Notes under the pieces: model-generated
What the model was told of the DNA's origin: nothing
Databases searched by the model: none
The model's input: the letters and a program-made list of their open reading frames with translations, nothing else
Position numbers and translations under genes: made by a program
From: Pegoplata infirma
Lineage: Eukaryota > Arthropoda > Insecta > Diptera > Anthomyiidae
Assembly (NCBI GenBank): GCA_963921195.1
Contig: OY992540.1
Location: forward strand, 134,528,694 to 134,592,693
Length of the DNA stretch: 64,000 bases
Direction: 5' to 3'
Shown here: positions 10,816-21,369 of the stretch, piece after piece
Position numbering within the stretch: position 1 is the first letter of the stretch
Layout: each line of letters begins with the position of its first letter

Positions 10816-12315
10816 ACAAGTAGAAAAGTTAAATTCGAGTTGGCCGAATCTATGAATACCCTCCACAATGCCCCTTTTTAAGGATAGTTAAAGTTTTAAC
10901 GTGAAAAAAATTAACAATGATTACAAATATTTTATTTTGAGTAAAAAACTTTTTTTGTCATTTTTGTAAAAAAAAGAAAAGTTACTATTTTTCCTTGTGT
11001 GTAAAATTTTTTTTCGAGTGTAAATTTTTTTCTCAGTAAAAAAATATTTCTGAGTGACAAAAATACTTTCTAAAGTAATTTTGCGGCTTACCAATGTTTT
11101 TAAAGCTTGTTTTTTAAAGCTTGGTTTTTTCAACACGTGAATTTAAGGTGAAACCAAACTGAAATTCACGGTTTTGCTAATAACTTTTGAACCACTCGAT
11201 CGATTTGGCGGAAGTTCAATATGAACCAGACCAGAGCAGCGACAAAAGTATATATCAAGCTTCAGCACTCTCATTGTCGTTCGAAAGTTTCCAACTACAG
11301 TATGGGGGTATACTCACTTTGTCATTCCGTGTGTAACGCATCGAAATATCGGTCGAGGACCCCATAAAGTATATATATTATTGATCAGTGATCGATTTTA
11401 AGACGTTCTAGCGATGTCCGTCCGTCCGTCTGTCTCTCTGTCCGTCCGTCTGTAGTTAACACGATGGAGTCCAAAATAAAAGAGCTAGACCCCTTAAGTT
11501 TGGCACAAATATGTCTTATGGTTTTAGGCAGGTTAGGTTCGGAAATCGGACAAATCGGACCAGGGGAAAAAAGTTTCCCCTTGAAGAACTAAACCCACCT
11601 CTTAAAAATGCTAATTTTTTTACGTTTTTTGTATTTTTATGAACCAAATGAGACATTTTTATATTCTTAGAAGTTTATAGTCCTGCGCTTGGACCCAGGG
11701 GATTAAAAAATGTCTCTTTTTTTGCCCCCGCCCCTCTTTAAAGGGCGTGGATAAACAAATTATTTAAATAAATTTAAAACTATAATACCTTGGTGCACAA
11801 AGCAGACAAAAATTAACTTGTAAACATATACATAAGGGCCAAGGAGTCACCCCAGCTCACCGACCCCCTCCCCCTACCTTGCCCCCCCCCCTAAAACAAC
11901 ACCAATGTCAATTTTTTTTTTTACATGTTGGATGGTATAATTGATTCGACACAGCCGAATTTAACGCTCTCACTTGTTATCTCGTAAATTCGTGAAAAAC
12001 CCTTGCCGAAATTCACTCTTTTGTTTATAACTTTTAAACCACTTCGCTGGATTGCAATACCAACCTGACCAGGTAAATGCCCAACATATATGCCAAACTT
12101 CAGGAGCTTCCGCAAAGTATTTCAAAAGTTAGCGTGTTTTCAACAGACAGACAAACAGACAGACGGACGGACTAACGGACAGCGCTAGATCGTCTTAAAA
12201 TCGATCGAGGATCATGAATATATATACTTTATGGGGTCCTAGACTAATATTTCGAGGTGTTACAAACGGAATGACAAACTTATATATACCCTCTATCACT
12301 AGAGTGGAGGGTATA
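10816..12315 (+). mobile_element. DINE-like family A element, copy A3, complete but interrupted
   Basis: Starts ACAAGTAGAAAAGTTAAATT and ends in the ATACCCTC..GAGGGTAT hairpin (12286-12315). It shares the gene-free interior of A1, with a short GACA/GACG run around 12145-12180. Element B1 splits it at 11290/11979: the left piece stops at TCGAAAGTT and the right piece resumes at ATCTCGTAAATTCGTG, the next segment of A1 after a short loss. Confidence 0.85.
11291..11978 (-). mobile_element. DINE-like family B element, copy B1, nested in A3
   Basis: Read on the plus strand it begins CCAACTACAGTATGGGGGTA and runs through TCACTTTGTCATTCCG, GACCCCATAAAGTATATA and CCGTCCGTCCGTCTGT. It ends with GGATGGTAT, a CGACACAGCCGAA stem and CACTTGTT. 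The outermost ATACCCT of the first end is lost. Two half-B features, GCCCCCGCCCC and AGGGCGTGG, lie at about 11723-11752. No coding capacity. Confidence 0.82.
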
Positions 12316-12685
12316 AAAATGTAAAATTTGGCTTAACTTAAAATTTTGCTAATAATTTTGTCAGCTTTTCGAAATTTCAATTTTTCAATTTTTTTTTGTA
12401 TAAATTCGTGAGTGTGAGTCAACGTGAGTGTGAGTGACGCTTGTGTGGGTGCACGTGAGTGTGAGTTGTCTTAAACTTACTCACGTAATTGTAAGTGAGT
12501 GTGAGTAGAATAAATATGCTCGTGACTGAGTGCCTGTGATTGGAAAAATCCTGTCGTGAGCGTGAGTGAGTCAAAAGTCACTCACGCGCCCATCTCTAAC
12601 TTTGGATATTTTAAAATTTTAAAAATAAAATAAAAAATAAATTAAATAAAATAAATTTTTTTAATTGTGGCAGAATGAATACAAA

Positions 12686-12954
12686 CTAGATATGGGCACA
12701 TAAGCAGATTAGAGCGTGATTCACGTGATTCAGTGTGACTGAATTCAATTTTGCTCACGTATTTGTGAGTGAGTGTGAATGGAGAAAAAAATGCGCGAGT
12801 GAGTGTGCGTGAGTAAAATTTTTGCATGAGTCGATTTTTTTCGTTATTTTGCGTGATTTATTTTCTCTTCATATTTCCTTTCGTACCAAAAAAAGCATCA
12901 AAAAAATTTTAAAATTTCGCTTAACTTAAGATTTCTTTCCGAAAAAAGAAAAAA
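12686..12954 (+). repeat. GTGAGTGTG-rich element X, copy 2 left part
   Basis: Matches the left part of copy 1 in order: TGGGCACATAAGCAG, ATTCACGTGATT, GTGAGTGAGTGTGCGTGAG, then CGTGATTTATTTTC and CGCTTAACTTAAGATTTC. It ends where a reverse A fragment begins. A likely right end, CGTGAGCCCATCTCTA, is at 14035-14050. Confidence 0.5.
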
Positions 12955-13192
12955 ATGTAAAAGATCAAATGGTATTTAAACAAGTACGAATATATTTTTT
13001 GACAAAAAAAAGAAAAAATCGCGGATTTTTTTTACCAAAATTTTTTTTCGCGAAATTTTTTTTTTTCAAAAATTTTTTTTTTTTTTCAAAAGTAATTTCC
13101 TTTTAAATTAAGTTTTTTGCAATAATCTTTTTGAAATTGTGGAGGGTATCACAACATTCGGCAAGGCCGAATTTAACTTTTTTCCTTGTTTT
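12955..13192 (-). mobile_element. Family A (subfamily A') terminal fragment
   Basis: Shares TATTTAAACAAGTACGAA, homopolymer runs, GGAGGGTATCACAACATTCG, GGCAAGGCCGAATTTAAC and the final CTTGTT with the complete A' copy at 33777-34394. Only the ACAAGT-end third is present. Confidence 0.75.
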
Positions 13193-13667
13193 GCACTTAT
13201 TTTTGCACTCACTTACGAAATGTACAGCTCTTTTGGTTTTTTAATGGGGTCCTCGACTGATATTTCAAATCGTTTTGCATGGAATAGCAAAGTAATATAA
13301 CATTATTTTTTCTAAAAAAAACTTTGCTTTCGCAAGTACATCCAAATCTTCCGCAAAACATTATCATGATTTAATGTTTTGGGCAAGAGTACAAAATTCG
13401 CAGGCATTTTTTGTAAATTAACTAGAATCCTCGTAATAAATTTTTCAAAATTTTGTCAACCTTTTTTTAAATATTTTTTAATAAAAAAAAAAATTGTTCG
13501 GGACTTGGATTTTTTTTTTTTTTTTAAATAGAAAATTTACAAAAAAAAAAAAATTGTTTTTTTTTGTTAAACAACAGAAATCCCCGTATATCATAATATA
13601 AAATAACCTTTCAAAATGGTAGAATACAATTACGAAAATAAATTTGTAAAATTACCAATTAAACTGT
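13193..13667. other. AT-rich stretch, no gene
   Basis: Long poly-A and poly-T runs (13475-13570). A weak family-B-like word, ATGGGGTCCTCGACTGATATT at about 13243, suggests an eroded DINE-like piece. Nothing else is recognised. Confidence 0.4.
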
Positions 13668-14400
13668 CCCAGCAAAACTTAGATTACCAAATAAGGTATA
13701 AAATAAGGCATAGGATCTCTTATTTTATACATTGCAGCATTGATGATTTTAACAGGCGATGAGACTCAAAGTAATGCATCCACATTATCACAAAGAATAC
13801 CAGTAAGGTGTAAAATAAGTCATAAATTTATAACGAAGAATACGAGTAAGGTGTAAAATATATGATATTTTATAGGTTACGAGAAATGAAATAATAAAGC
13901 ATACCAGAAGATAATATATAAGGTGTTACGAGTAGTGAAAAAGTAATTTTGTATTAAATTTACTCACGTGATTGTAAGTGAGTGTAAGTAGATAAAATAT
14001 GCTCGTGAGTGTGTGTCGTTGGAAATTTCCTGTCGTGAGCCCATCTCTAGTTTATACTTATGCATTTTTTTATAAAATAATTATTTTTTATGTTATTGTA
14101 ATGCATTATGCATCCAATTATAAATAATGCATTATTTCAAACTTTCAAATAATACATAATGTAACCAAATATAAGTTATCCATGATTTAATGTTTAGAAA
14201 TAATAAATATGAAATACATTTTTTCCAATAATCATGCATTACGTAGCAAATTATTAGTAATGCATTATTTTTCACTTGAAAATAATACGTTGTGGAACAA
14301 ATGTTTGGTAAGACATCCTAAAATAATGCTACAAATAAGGTATATACATTACCTGGTAATGTGTTATATAATCACTACCCATTACGAAAGTTTTGCTGGG
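13668..14400 (+). mobile_element. MITE with CCCAGCAAAACTT ends
   Basis: Terminal inverted repeats CCCAGCAAAACTT (13668) and AAGTTTTGCTGGG (ending 14400). The interior is rich in TAATGCATTA and GGTATAAAATAAGG words. Positions 13955-14049 are a fragment of the GTGAGT-rich element X. The ends match those of the MITE at 48692-49119. The flanks (GT/GT) do not show the clean TA duplication of that copy. Confidence 0.65.
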
Positions 14401-15394
14401 GTAGTTCTCGTTTGAGCAAAGTACACGATTTTTTGTTAAAAAAAAAGGAAAATTGTTAAATATTGGTAGAACGGGATTACAAGGCATTTTACCAGGCCAG
14501 TTTTTTTTTTTTTTTTGAGTGTAACAGTTTTTTTACAATCATAAAAAGTCTTAAAATTTCAAATTATTTGTCAATTTTGCGACTATCTGGGTAGCAGGTC
14601 TTTATTTTATTTTTTTTTTTAATTTTAAACAAAATTTGAATCCACGAATAGCTCCCTTAATTTGAGACAAATCAGACCATTTTAACCCATGGCGCCCTTC
14701 GATCAAAATTTAGGGTTTTTGGTAAAAAAAATGTTCAAAAAGCCAAAACTTTTATCGAAGGGTTGATTTTTCTAATTTCTATATAAAAAACCCACAATTT
14801 TTTGCAAATTTCAAACAGGGATATCTCGAAAATCGTTCGAACGATTTTAAAATTTTTCAAAAATCCAAAACTTTGATCACCGGACGCTACGGTTTAATAT
14901 AATCCGATTGACCTCAAAATGTTGACCACACAGTTTTAGGTCTACTTAGTAGAAAAAAATTGGCACGGACACTTGGAAAAATCAAAAGTTTAAGAAAAAA
15001 AATTCCATCTTTATGCACATCTGGGGCGAAGCGCGTTAACGGTCTACACAAAAAGCAAATGTTGTCCGATTAAAGTATAATTTTGGCAAAATATTAGGAT
15101 TATTATAAGTAGTCTAAATTTCCATTATAAATGATGATTTTTTATGAAATATTTTCAGAGTTATAGGGTTGGGAAGTTTTGACATTTTTGTAAAGAACAT
15201 AATATTGATGAATTTTAATTTACATACATTTACATAATATAAAAAACGATTTTTTAAAGTATTTTTGACAACCTCTGAAATCAATTGTGATTTAAAAAAA
15301 AAAAATTAACCTTTGAATTCAAGGTATTTAATTGGAATTAGCTCACACAATTCGTGTATCCATATATGCTCATTTTTAACTGGGTACAGAAAAT
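14401..15394. other. Unclassified dispersed repeat, no gene
   Basis: The segment 14640-14710 (ATTTGAGACAAATCAGACC, then CATGGCGCCCTTCGATC) resembles 10165-10215 (CGGATTAAATTAAACCGTGG, then CTCCCGGCATTC), and related words recur at 14870-14920. This suggests a dispersed repeat without visible ends. No open frame of note. Confidence 0.4.
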
Positions 15395-15610
15395 TTTCCA
15401 AATTCTTTTTTCTTCAGAAAAACTCTCACGATTTTGAAAAAAAAAATTGATAAAAATTTCTTAGTTTGTAAGACATTTCCTTTTATAGCAAAGTTCTTAG
15501 ATTTTGAGTCAATTTTTTATATAAAAATTCTTAGATTCTGAGAAATTTTTTAACAAAAAAACAAAACTCAGATTCTGTGATATTTTTCGCAAAAAAATCT
15601 ATTTTCCTTT
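15395..15610. repeat. Satellite remnant
   Basis: TTCTTAGATTCTGAGAAATT and related words mark four or five very worn units of the 35-37 bp family, in reverse orientation. Confidence 0.55.
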
Positions 15611-15698
15611 TTTTAATTTTTGCCAAATTAATAAAATTCTTAATTACAAAAAACAAAAACTTTAAGCTGTTCCCATGTGAAATCATTTAGTACGAAGC

Positions 15699-15741
15699 GT
15701 ATGATTAATATTATTAAGAAATTCAATATTAATCATACGCC
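15699..15741. repeat. Stem-loop GCGTATGATTAATATT..AATATTAATCATACGC
   Basis: A perfect 16-bp inverted repeat around a short loop. The same stem, without its last bases, recurs at 45128-45173. A related GAGCGTATGA word sits at the hinge of the foldbacks at about 20341 and 60857. Confidence 0.8.
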
Positions 15742-15905
15742 ATGTATGCTGCGATGTTTTTTATGTATGTATGTGAGAAAACACACATTTTGTGTGCTTT
15801 TTTTTTTGAAAACAGACATTTTCAAATTATTTTTTTTTTTAACATGCCCATCATACTTAAAAAAAATGTATATTCTGATTAAATCTTTATCATCAACCTT
15901 TCCCA

Positions 15906-16839
15906 TATCGTGAACCTATATTCAAAATATGCCAACTCAAATTTGACGGAAATGAGTTTCCGATGGCAAATAGCTCCCCTATGTAATACCTATCTGCCAT
16001 AAAAATTTCAGAGCAAAAAAATAATTTGTTGTCGTTTTACATCCATTTTTGTTATTCTGCTAACTCAAAGTACATATTTTTTTGGTGGAAATAAATGCCA
16101 ACTCCCATTGTAAATTTCCAAAAATTTTTCAAAATTTTTTTAAAAAAAAATTAGACCACATATCTTATTGCATTTGCAATGCTAAACACGAATCTGGTAA
16201 AGATTTTGATATCTGATGACTGGTTCTCGAGATATTGCCATTTTGAAAATATCGGTAAATAGTGTTTGCAAAAAAAAAATTGCTTATATTTATGTAACTT
16301 TCAAACTATTTATCCGATTGAAACATAATGAATGGGGCAAATAAAGTCAATGATATAAGCTTTCAAAATAGCTAGTTTGGAGTGACCCTATTGCAATACA
16401 GCGTGAGTTACAGAGTGCCAAAGTTGACCACCCTGAGATTAAAAGGCTTTCGGAGCTAGTAACTTTTAAAAATATGCAAAGATTTTAAATTTTTTGTTCA
16501 GTTTTTGCAATTACCGTACTAAGGATAACAAAAACCAAAAAAAAAAAAATTTTAAAAATTTTTCAAAAAAAAATGTATTTTTATTTTCCGACAAAATATG
16601 CCAACTCTAAAAAAATATTTGTTTTTTGATATAGTAATAAATGCCATCTCTGAAAAATACGCGAACAAGTGCAAAATATGAAAATTTTTGCATAGGTAAA
16701 AATTGTTTAGAATATTTAAACCATCTTGTGGAAGGTACATTGTTTATTTTTGCAATAATATGCGAAATAACTAGTTTTTTAGCTCTCCTGAACAGTAAGC
16801 TTTTTCGAGTTGGCATTTATTGAATATAGTTCGACGATA
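15906..16839. mobile_element. TIR element with ATATCG tips and internal ATGCCAACTC words
   Basis: The left end ATCGTGAACCTATATTC plus ATGCCAACTC is mirrored by the right end GAGTTGGCAT plus GAATATAGTTCGACGAT, an imperfect inverted repeat of about 33 bp. A TA lies just outside each end, compatible with a Tc1/mariner-type MITE. ATGCCAACTC recurs inside (about 16094 and 16599). The interior has no coding frame. Confidence 0.6.
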
Positions 16840-18046
16840 TACAAAATAAAATTATTTAATTACTAAAAATGATAAATTATACAAGCAATTTATCAACACA
16901 CACAATCAGACTTCACTCTCTCTTCATTATGTTCGTCCTGTGCCACACTTACAACAACATTCCATATCTTTACTATACCACACAGCGTATTTGTACAACA
17001 CACATGTATTCCAAGTCTTTGGTAAGTGAAATATGTTTACATACGTTTATACACATCAAGCCATTAGCGGCAAAATACTGTAAGTGCCACAAGTTTTTTT
17101 TAAGGAAAACAAGTTACCATATGATGGAAATATCTCTCAAAATATCTTAACTGAAAAAAATTTACGTCAAAAAACAATTGTATGGTAATTGCTCATTCCC
17201 AGTTTGTTTTTATTTTTTGTGACCTCATAGTGTCATATTAAAATTTTCTGTTGCACTTACAACATTTTGCAGGTAATGATTCGATTTGTATGGCCTCTAG
17301 AGCTCAATGTGTTGGGGTATCCGGGAATTATTCCATTCAATATGTTACAAGCTACAAAAAAAAATAATAATAAAAAAGTAACAAATACTCCTTCTGCTTC
17401 TTTTTCTTGTGTACATATAATAAATTTTCTTCTCATTTAGTAGTTAAACAAATTTAACAACCTGCTGTTGCCAGAGAAAGTGTTCAACTCAGATTTATAC
17501 AACACACACACACAGATTTCATTCCAGTTTACGTGTAGTTACTACCAAAGGCCCTCCTCTTTAGGCTAAAGGTGGTAGATTTGTAAATGTCAATATTTAG
17601 TACTTGTTGGCTATATTAACATGTAATCCTTTGATTATATGTATGTGTGTGTGTGTTCCATATTTCTTTTTATGTTTATGTACATATCTTTTAATTATGG
17701 TGTAGTGAGTGTATTAATGAAGGTAGTCTTCTGTGGGAATAAGAAAATTCGTATTCAAAATGTACCCTACTTTGGAGGATTCTACCGCCTATCCCGTTAA
17801 ACGGTGGGTATCCAACTTCCAAACTTAATTTCAACAATACGTTAGCAATGACTATTTCAAATTTCATGGCAATCAGTCCAATACTAACTGAATGGCTGAA
17901 TTAATTCCAAAAAATTTACCAAATCTCACACTGGCCTTAATCTCAATTATTTATTTAATTAAAATTTGAAAAGTCGAATAATTACAACTACAATTAATTA
18001 TATTAAAATTGTAGTTCATTTTTTGTGTTTCTGCCAAATGCAAACG
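16840..18046. other. Least repetitive stretch, no gene recognised
   Basis: It holds short CA (about 17507) and TG (about 17644) microsatellites and otherwise mixed-composition DNA. An open frame of 93 codons (16869-17150 plus) has a Met start but no recognisable domain, and I do not call it. This is a good anchor for unique-sequence mapping. Confidence 0.45.
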
Positions 18047-18054
18047 CCAACAGG
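18047..18054. other. Left 8-bp target duplication CCAACAGG of the large hAT
   Basis: Matches CCAATAGG at 23278-23285 in 7 of 8 positions. The length is that expected for hAT insertion. Confidence 0.7.
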
Positions 18055-18183
18055 CAGGGCCGTATTAACCACGTCGGGGCCCCTAGGCAATGCATATTTC
18101 GGGGCCCCTTCAGCTTTTTCATACCTCCTAAAACATATTTTTTCTACCAAAATGTATTTTTTTTTATAATTATGCGGTTTTTT

Positions 18184-18762
18184 ACCCTCCAATCACATTA
18201 TGGGGGTATACGCATTGAAATTTCGGACAGGGACCCCATAAAATATGTATTTTACTGATCCGTGATGGATTCTAAGACATTTTATGAATGTCCGTCCGTC
18301 AGTCTGTAGTTAGCACGACGTAGTCCAAAATAAAAGGGCTAGGCTCCTCAAGCATGGCTCGAGTGTGTAGTATTTTTCTATGCAGGTTAAGCTCGTAAAT
18401 GAGTGAAATTATTCCGGGGGAAAAAGTTCCCCTTGAAAAACTACACCAACCTCCGAAAAATGCAACTTTTCTAGATGTTTTTTTTGTATTATTGGTAAAC
18501 AAATGAAACGTTTTTAAGTTCGAAAAAGTTATAAGCCCTGCAATAGGACCCAGTGTATAAGAAAATTTCGTTTTTTTTCGGTCCTCCACCTTTTAAGAGT
18601 GTGGATAATGTTAATATTATATAACTTTAGAGGAAAAAGCAGAGGAAAATAATTTTTTGTAAACATTAACCCCAGGTTCAAGAAGTCCCCTCAAAAACGC
18701 CCCTGTCAAAATGTCTTTTTTTCGTATTGGAGGGTATAAAAGATTTGCCACATTTAATACTG
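18184..18762 (-). mobile_element. DINE-like family B element, copy B2
   Basis: Begins TACCCTCCAATCACATTATG, then GGGGGTATACGCATTGAAAT, and proceeds through GGGACCCCATAAAATATG, TCCGTCCGTCAGTCTG and TTAGCACGACGTAGTCC. It ends TTGGAGGGTATAAAAGATTT then GCCACATTTAATAC, a decayed form of the usual hairpin end. Strongly diverged from B3. Confidence 0.75.
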
Positions 18763-18784
18763 ATTTTTTAAAGCATAATATGGT

Positions 18785-19085
18785 CACTTTAATCGATATT
18801 TTTTTAATTTCTATAGCAAAAAAAGTTTTAGAATCGGCGATTTTTTCTATAAACACATTGGGTAGGAATCTAATATTTTTTTACAGAAAAATGTTTGTGC
18901 ATCTGAGAATTTAAAAAAAAATGCCTTACGATCTGTGAATTAAACAAAAATGTCTCATCCGGGAATCAGAGAATCTTTCTAAAGAAAAAGTTTCACAGAA
19001 TTTGAGATTTTTATTTAAAAGTTGTAATTTTTATTCAAAACATCGCAATTTTTAAAACAATAAAACCTTTCTAAGAATTTTTCTA
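18785..19085. repeat. Satellite remnant inside the hAT
   Basis: Units such as ACAGAATTTGAGA and AGAATCTTTCTAAAG mark diverged satellite between B2 and B3. Confidence 0.55.
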
Positions 19086-19127
19086 TGGTTAATATTATAC
19101 CCTCCAACCATAGTATGGGGGTATACT

Positions 19128-19722
19128 TAGGCTGACCATTCGTACTGATTTGATCAGTACATGTACTGATCAAAAAACGTTGTACTGATTTGTACTGATT
19201 TTTTAAAATATGTACTGATTGTACTGATTTTTGAACATTTCAATATAAAAAATAATTTTATTCGAAAATTCTGTACAAAAACTTGAATTTCCATAATATA
19301 AGTCGTCAGAGTTGTTTTTTATAACTTAAGTCTGAATAAGATATAATTTATAATGAATTTATTCTACAGAGATTAGAGTTCGTGAATCAAGAAGTTCCTT
19401 AACGCAAAAATTAATCTGAACATGAGGTTCTTTTGATCTTCCTAAATTTATATGAAAATGCGCACAGAATCTTTGAGGTTTTCTGTAACGAAAAGTTCAA
19501 TGGGCAGATGGATTTTTTATATTTTAAGAAAGATGATGTAAATTGCATGAATCCAAATGATTCTTGGGGTCAAGTTAGTTTAACCGACATTTTTTGAGTG
19601 TTGAAAAAACATCAGTGTTTTCTCATAGAAAAAATTTTTAGAGAGTTATTTCTAGAAAAAAAAAAAAAAAACATTAAAACTTGGGAGTACTGATTTAGGC
19701 TCAGAAAAAAATGGTCACCCTA
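19128..19722. mobile_element. hAT MITE with TGTACTGATT repeats
   Basis: Ends TAGGCTGACCATT and AATGGTCACCCTA are inverted repeats (12 of 13). The flanks are perfect copies of GGTATACT (19120-19127 and 19723-19730), an 8-bp hAT-type duplication of B3 sequence. The first 110 bp repeat TGTACTGATT several times. At 595 bp there is no coding frame. Confidence 0.93.
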
Positions 19723-19906
19723 GGTATACTCACTTTGTCATTCCGTTTGTAACGCATAGAAATATCGATCGGGACCCCATAAAGTATATATATTATTGAT
19801 CTATGATCGATTATTAGTCATTCTATGAATGTCCGTCCGTCCGTCTGTATAAAACACGATTCAGTCAAAAATAATAAAGCTAGACTCCTGAAATTGGCAC
19901 GAATGT

Positions 19907-20901
19907 GAGGCATTCCACACCAAATGTCCCGCTACAGAAAAACATGTGTCCCGTAAATTTCTGAATAGGTTGTTTGGATAGCCCTATATGTAACTAAGAA
20001 AATTGGTTTTTCAAATTTTCGAGAACTGGGCTTAGGAGGCGTGGTCAAATATTGAAAAAATGGTAAAATTTGTAGCGAGTTGCCTTGATTAAATATTTAT
20101 CACATTAAAACGGAATGCACCACAATGTCAAAAATTTACGTTCTTATATAGTTTTGTATGGGCTATCGATTAAAAATTTTTTTTTTTCTTTTTTATTTAT
20201 TTTTTTAAAAGCTTAGATGTTTGTCCATCCACACAAAAAAAATCAGAAACACGTTCATCTTTTTTTTTCGAGAAAATCGCATTTGAACTTTAAATTTCAA
20301 AACAATTTTGTTATTTGCTTGTATTTCTTTGTGTCAACAGAGCGTATGACGAATATTTATGCAATTAATATTACTCATTCGCAAATTTAAAACAAAGAAA
20401 TACAAGCAAATAACAAAATTGTTATGAAATTTAAAGTTCAAATGCGATTTTCTCGAAAAAAAAGATGAACGTGTTTCTGATTTTTTTTGTGTGGATGGAC
20501 AAACATCTAAAGTTTTAAAAAATAAATAAAAAAGAAAAAAAAAAGTGGCCGGATTTTTGATAAATTGACTTTTTTAAAAAATGGAAAATTTCAGAACGGG
20601 TTCTGAAAATTTTCCAAAAAAAAAATTTTAATCGATAGCCCACACAAAACTATATAAGAACGTAAATTTTTGACATTGTGGTGCATTCCGTTTTAATGTG
20701 ATAAATATTTAATCAAGGCAACTCGCCACAAATTTTACCATTTTTTCAATATTTGACCACGCCTCCTAAGCCCAGTTTTCGAAAATTTGAAAAACCAAAA
20801 ACGCAATTTTCTTAGTTACATATAGGGCTATCCAAACAACCTATTCAGAAATTTACGGGACACATGTTTTTTTTCGCTGGACATTTGGTGTGGAATGCCT
20901 C
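19907..20901. mobile_element. Long foldback element F1
   Basis: A 995-bp near-palindrome. Tips GAGGCATTCCACACCAAATG and CATTTGGTGTGGAATGCCTC; flanked by ATGT on both sides (19903-19906, 20902-20905). The arms mirror each other almost to the middle (hinge about 20345-20385), including a CTATATAAGAACGTAAATTT/ATTTACGTTCTTATATAG pair. The right arm has an extra small palindrome (AGAACGGGTTCT, about 20590-20605) absent from the left. It would fold into one long hairpin if transcribed. No coding frame. Confidence 0.92.
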
Positions 20902-21369
20902 ATGTGTCTCATGGTCATAGGCCGGACTTAAGGAAATGGGTAAAATCAGATAAGGAGCAAAAAAGTTTTCCCTTAGAGAACTAAAAAAACCTCTATAAAA
21001 ACGCCATTTTTTAAATTTTTTTGCATTTTTGTTAAACAAATGAAACCTTTTTGTGTCAGAAGGAGTTAAAAGTCATACACTTAGACCCCGGGGGGCTACA
21101 AAATATTGTTTTTTTTTGTCCCGCCCCCTTTGTGGGCGTGGACTAAAAAAAACACAAAAATTATGAAAAAATGGTATAACTAAAGTTCAAAACCATAATA
21201 AATAATTTAGTAAACATTTAATGCGTTAAGGAAGGTATCCCCCAGCACCCCCCACAGATCCCCCCCCCCCCCAAAAACGCCTCTGAAATTTGTTTATGTA
21301 TTTTAACATGTTGGAGGGTATCAAAGATTCGGCACTGCCGAATTTAACACTCTCACTTGTTTTTAGAAT

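Larger units (their letters stand above)
10576..12596 (+). repeat. GTGAGTGTG-rich element X, copy 1, split by element A3
   Basis: The left part (10576-10815) begins ATGGGCACATGAGCAG and carries CACGTGATTGTGATTGC and GTGAGTGAGTGTGCG. The right part (12316-12596) carries many GTGAGTGTGAGT words and ends CTCACGCGCCCATCTCTA. A second left part starts at about 12690 with the near-identical TGGGCACATAAGCAG. ATGGGC..GCCCAT suggests terminal inverted repeats, possibly hAT-like, but no clean target duplication is visible. Confidence 0.5.
19097..21361 (-). mobile_element. DINE-like family B element, copy B3, twice interrupted
   Basis: Plus-strand order: TATACCCTCCAACCATAGTA, hAT MITE (19128-19722), CACTTTGTCATTCCGTTTG, the ACCCCATAAAGTATATATA core, a TCCGTCCGTCCGTCTG run, foldback F1 (19907-20901), CCGCCCCCTTTGTGGGCGTGG, and the end ATGTTGGAGGGTATC, TTCGGCACTGCCGAA, CTCACTTGTT. 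Without the insertions it is about 670 bp, close to B1. Both insertions have clean target duplications, so B3 is a good reference for the B family. Confidence 0.88.

Noticed and set aside
12686..14050. Complete hAT element bounded by TAGATATGGGCAC and GCCCATCTCTA
   Set aside because: The flanks do not form an 8-bp duplication and the right end lies inside another MITE (13668-14400). Kept as element X fragments.
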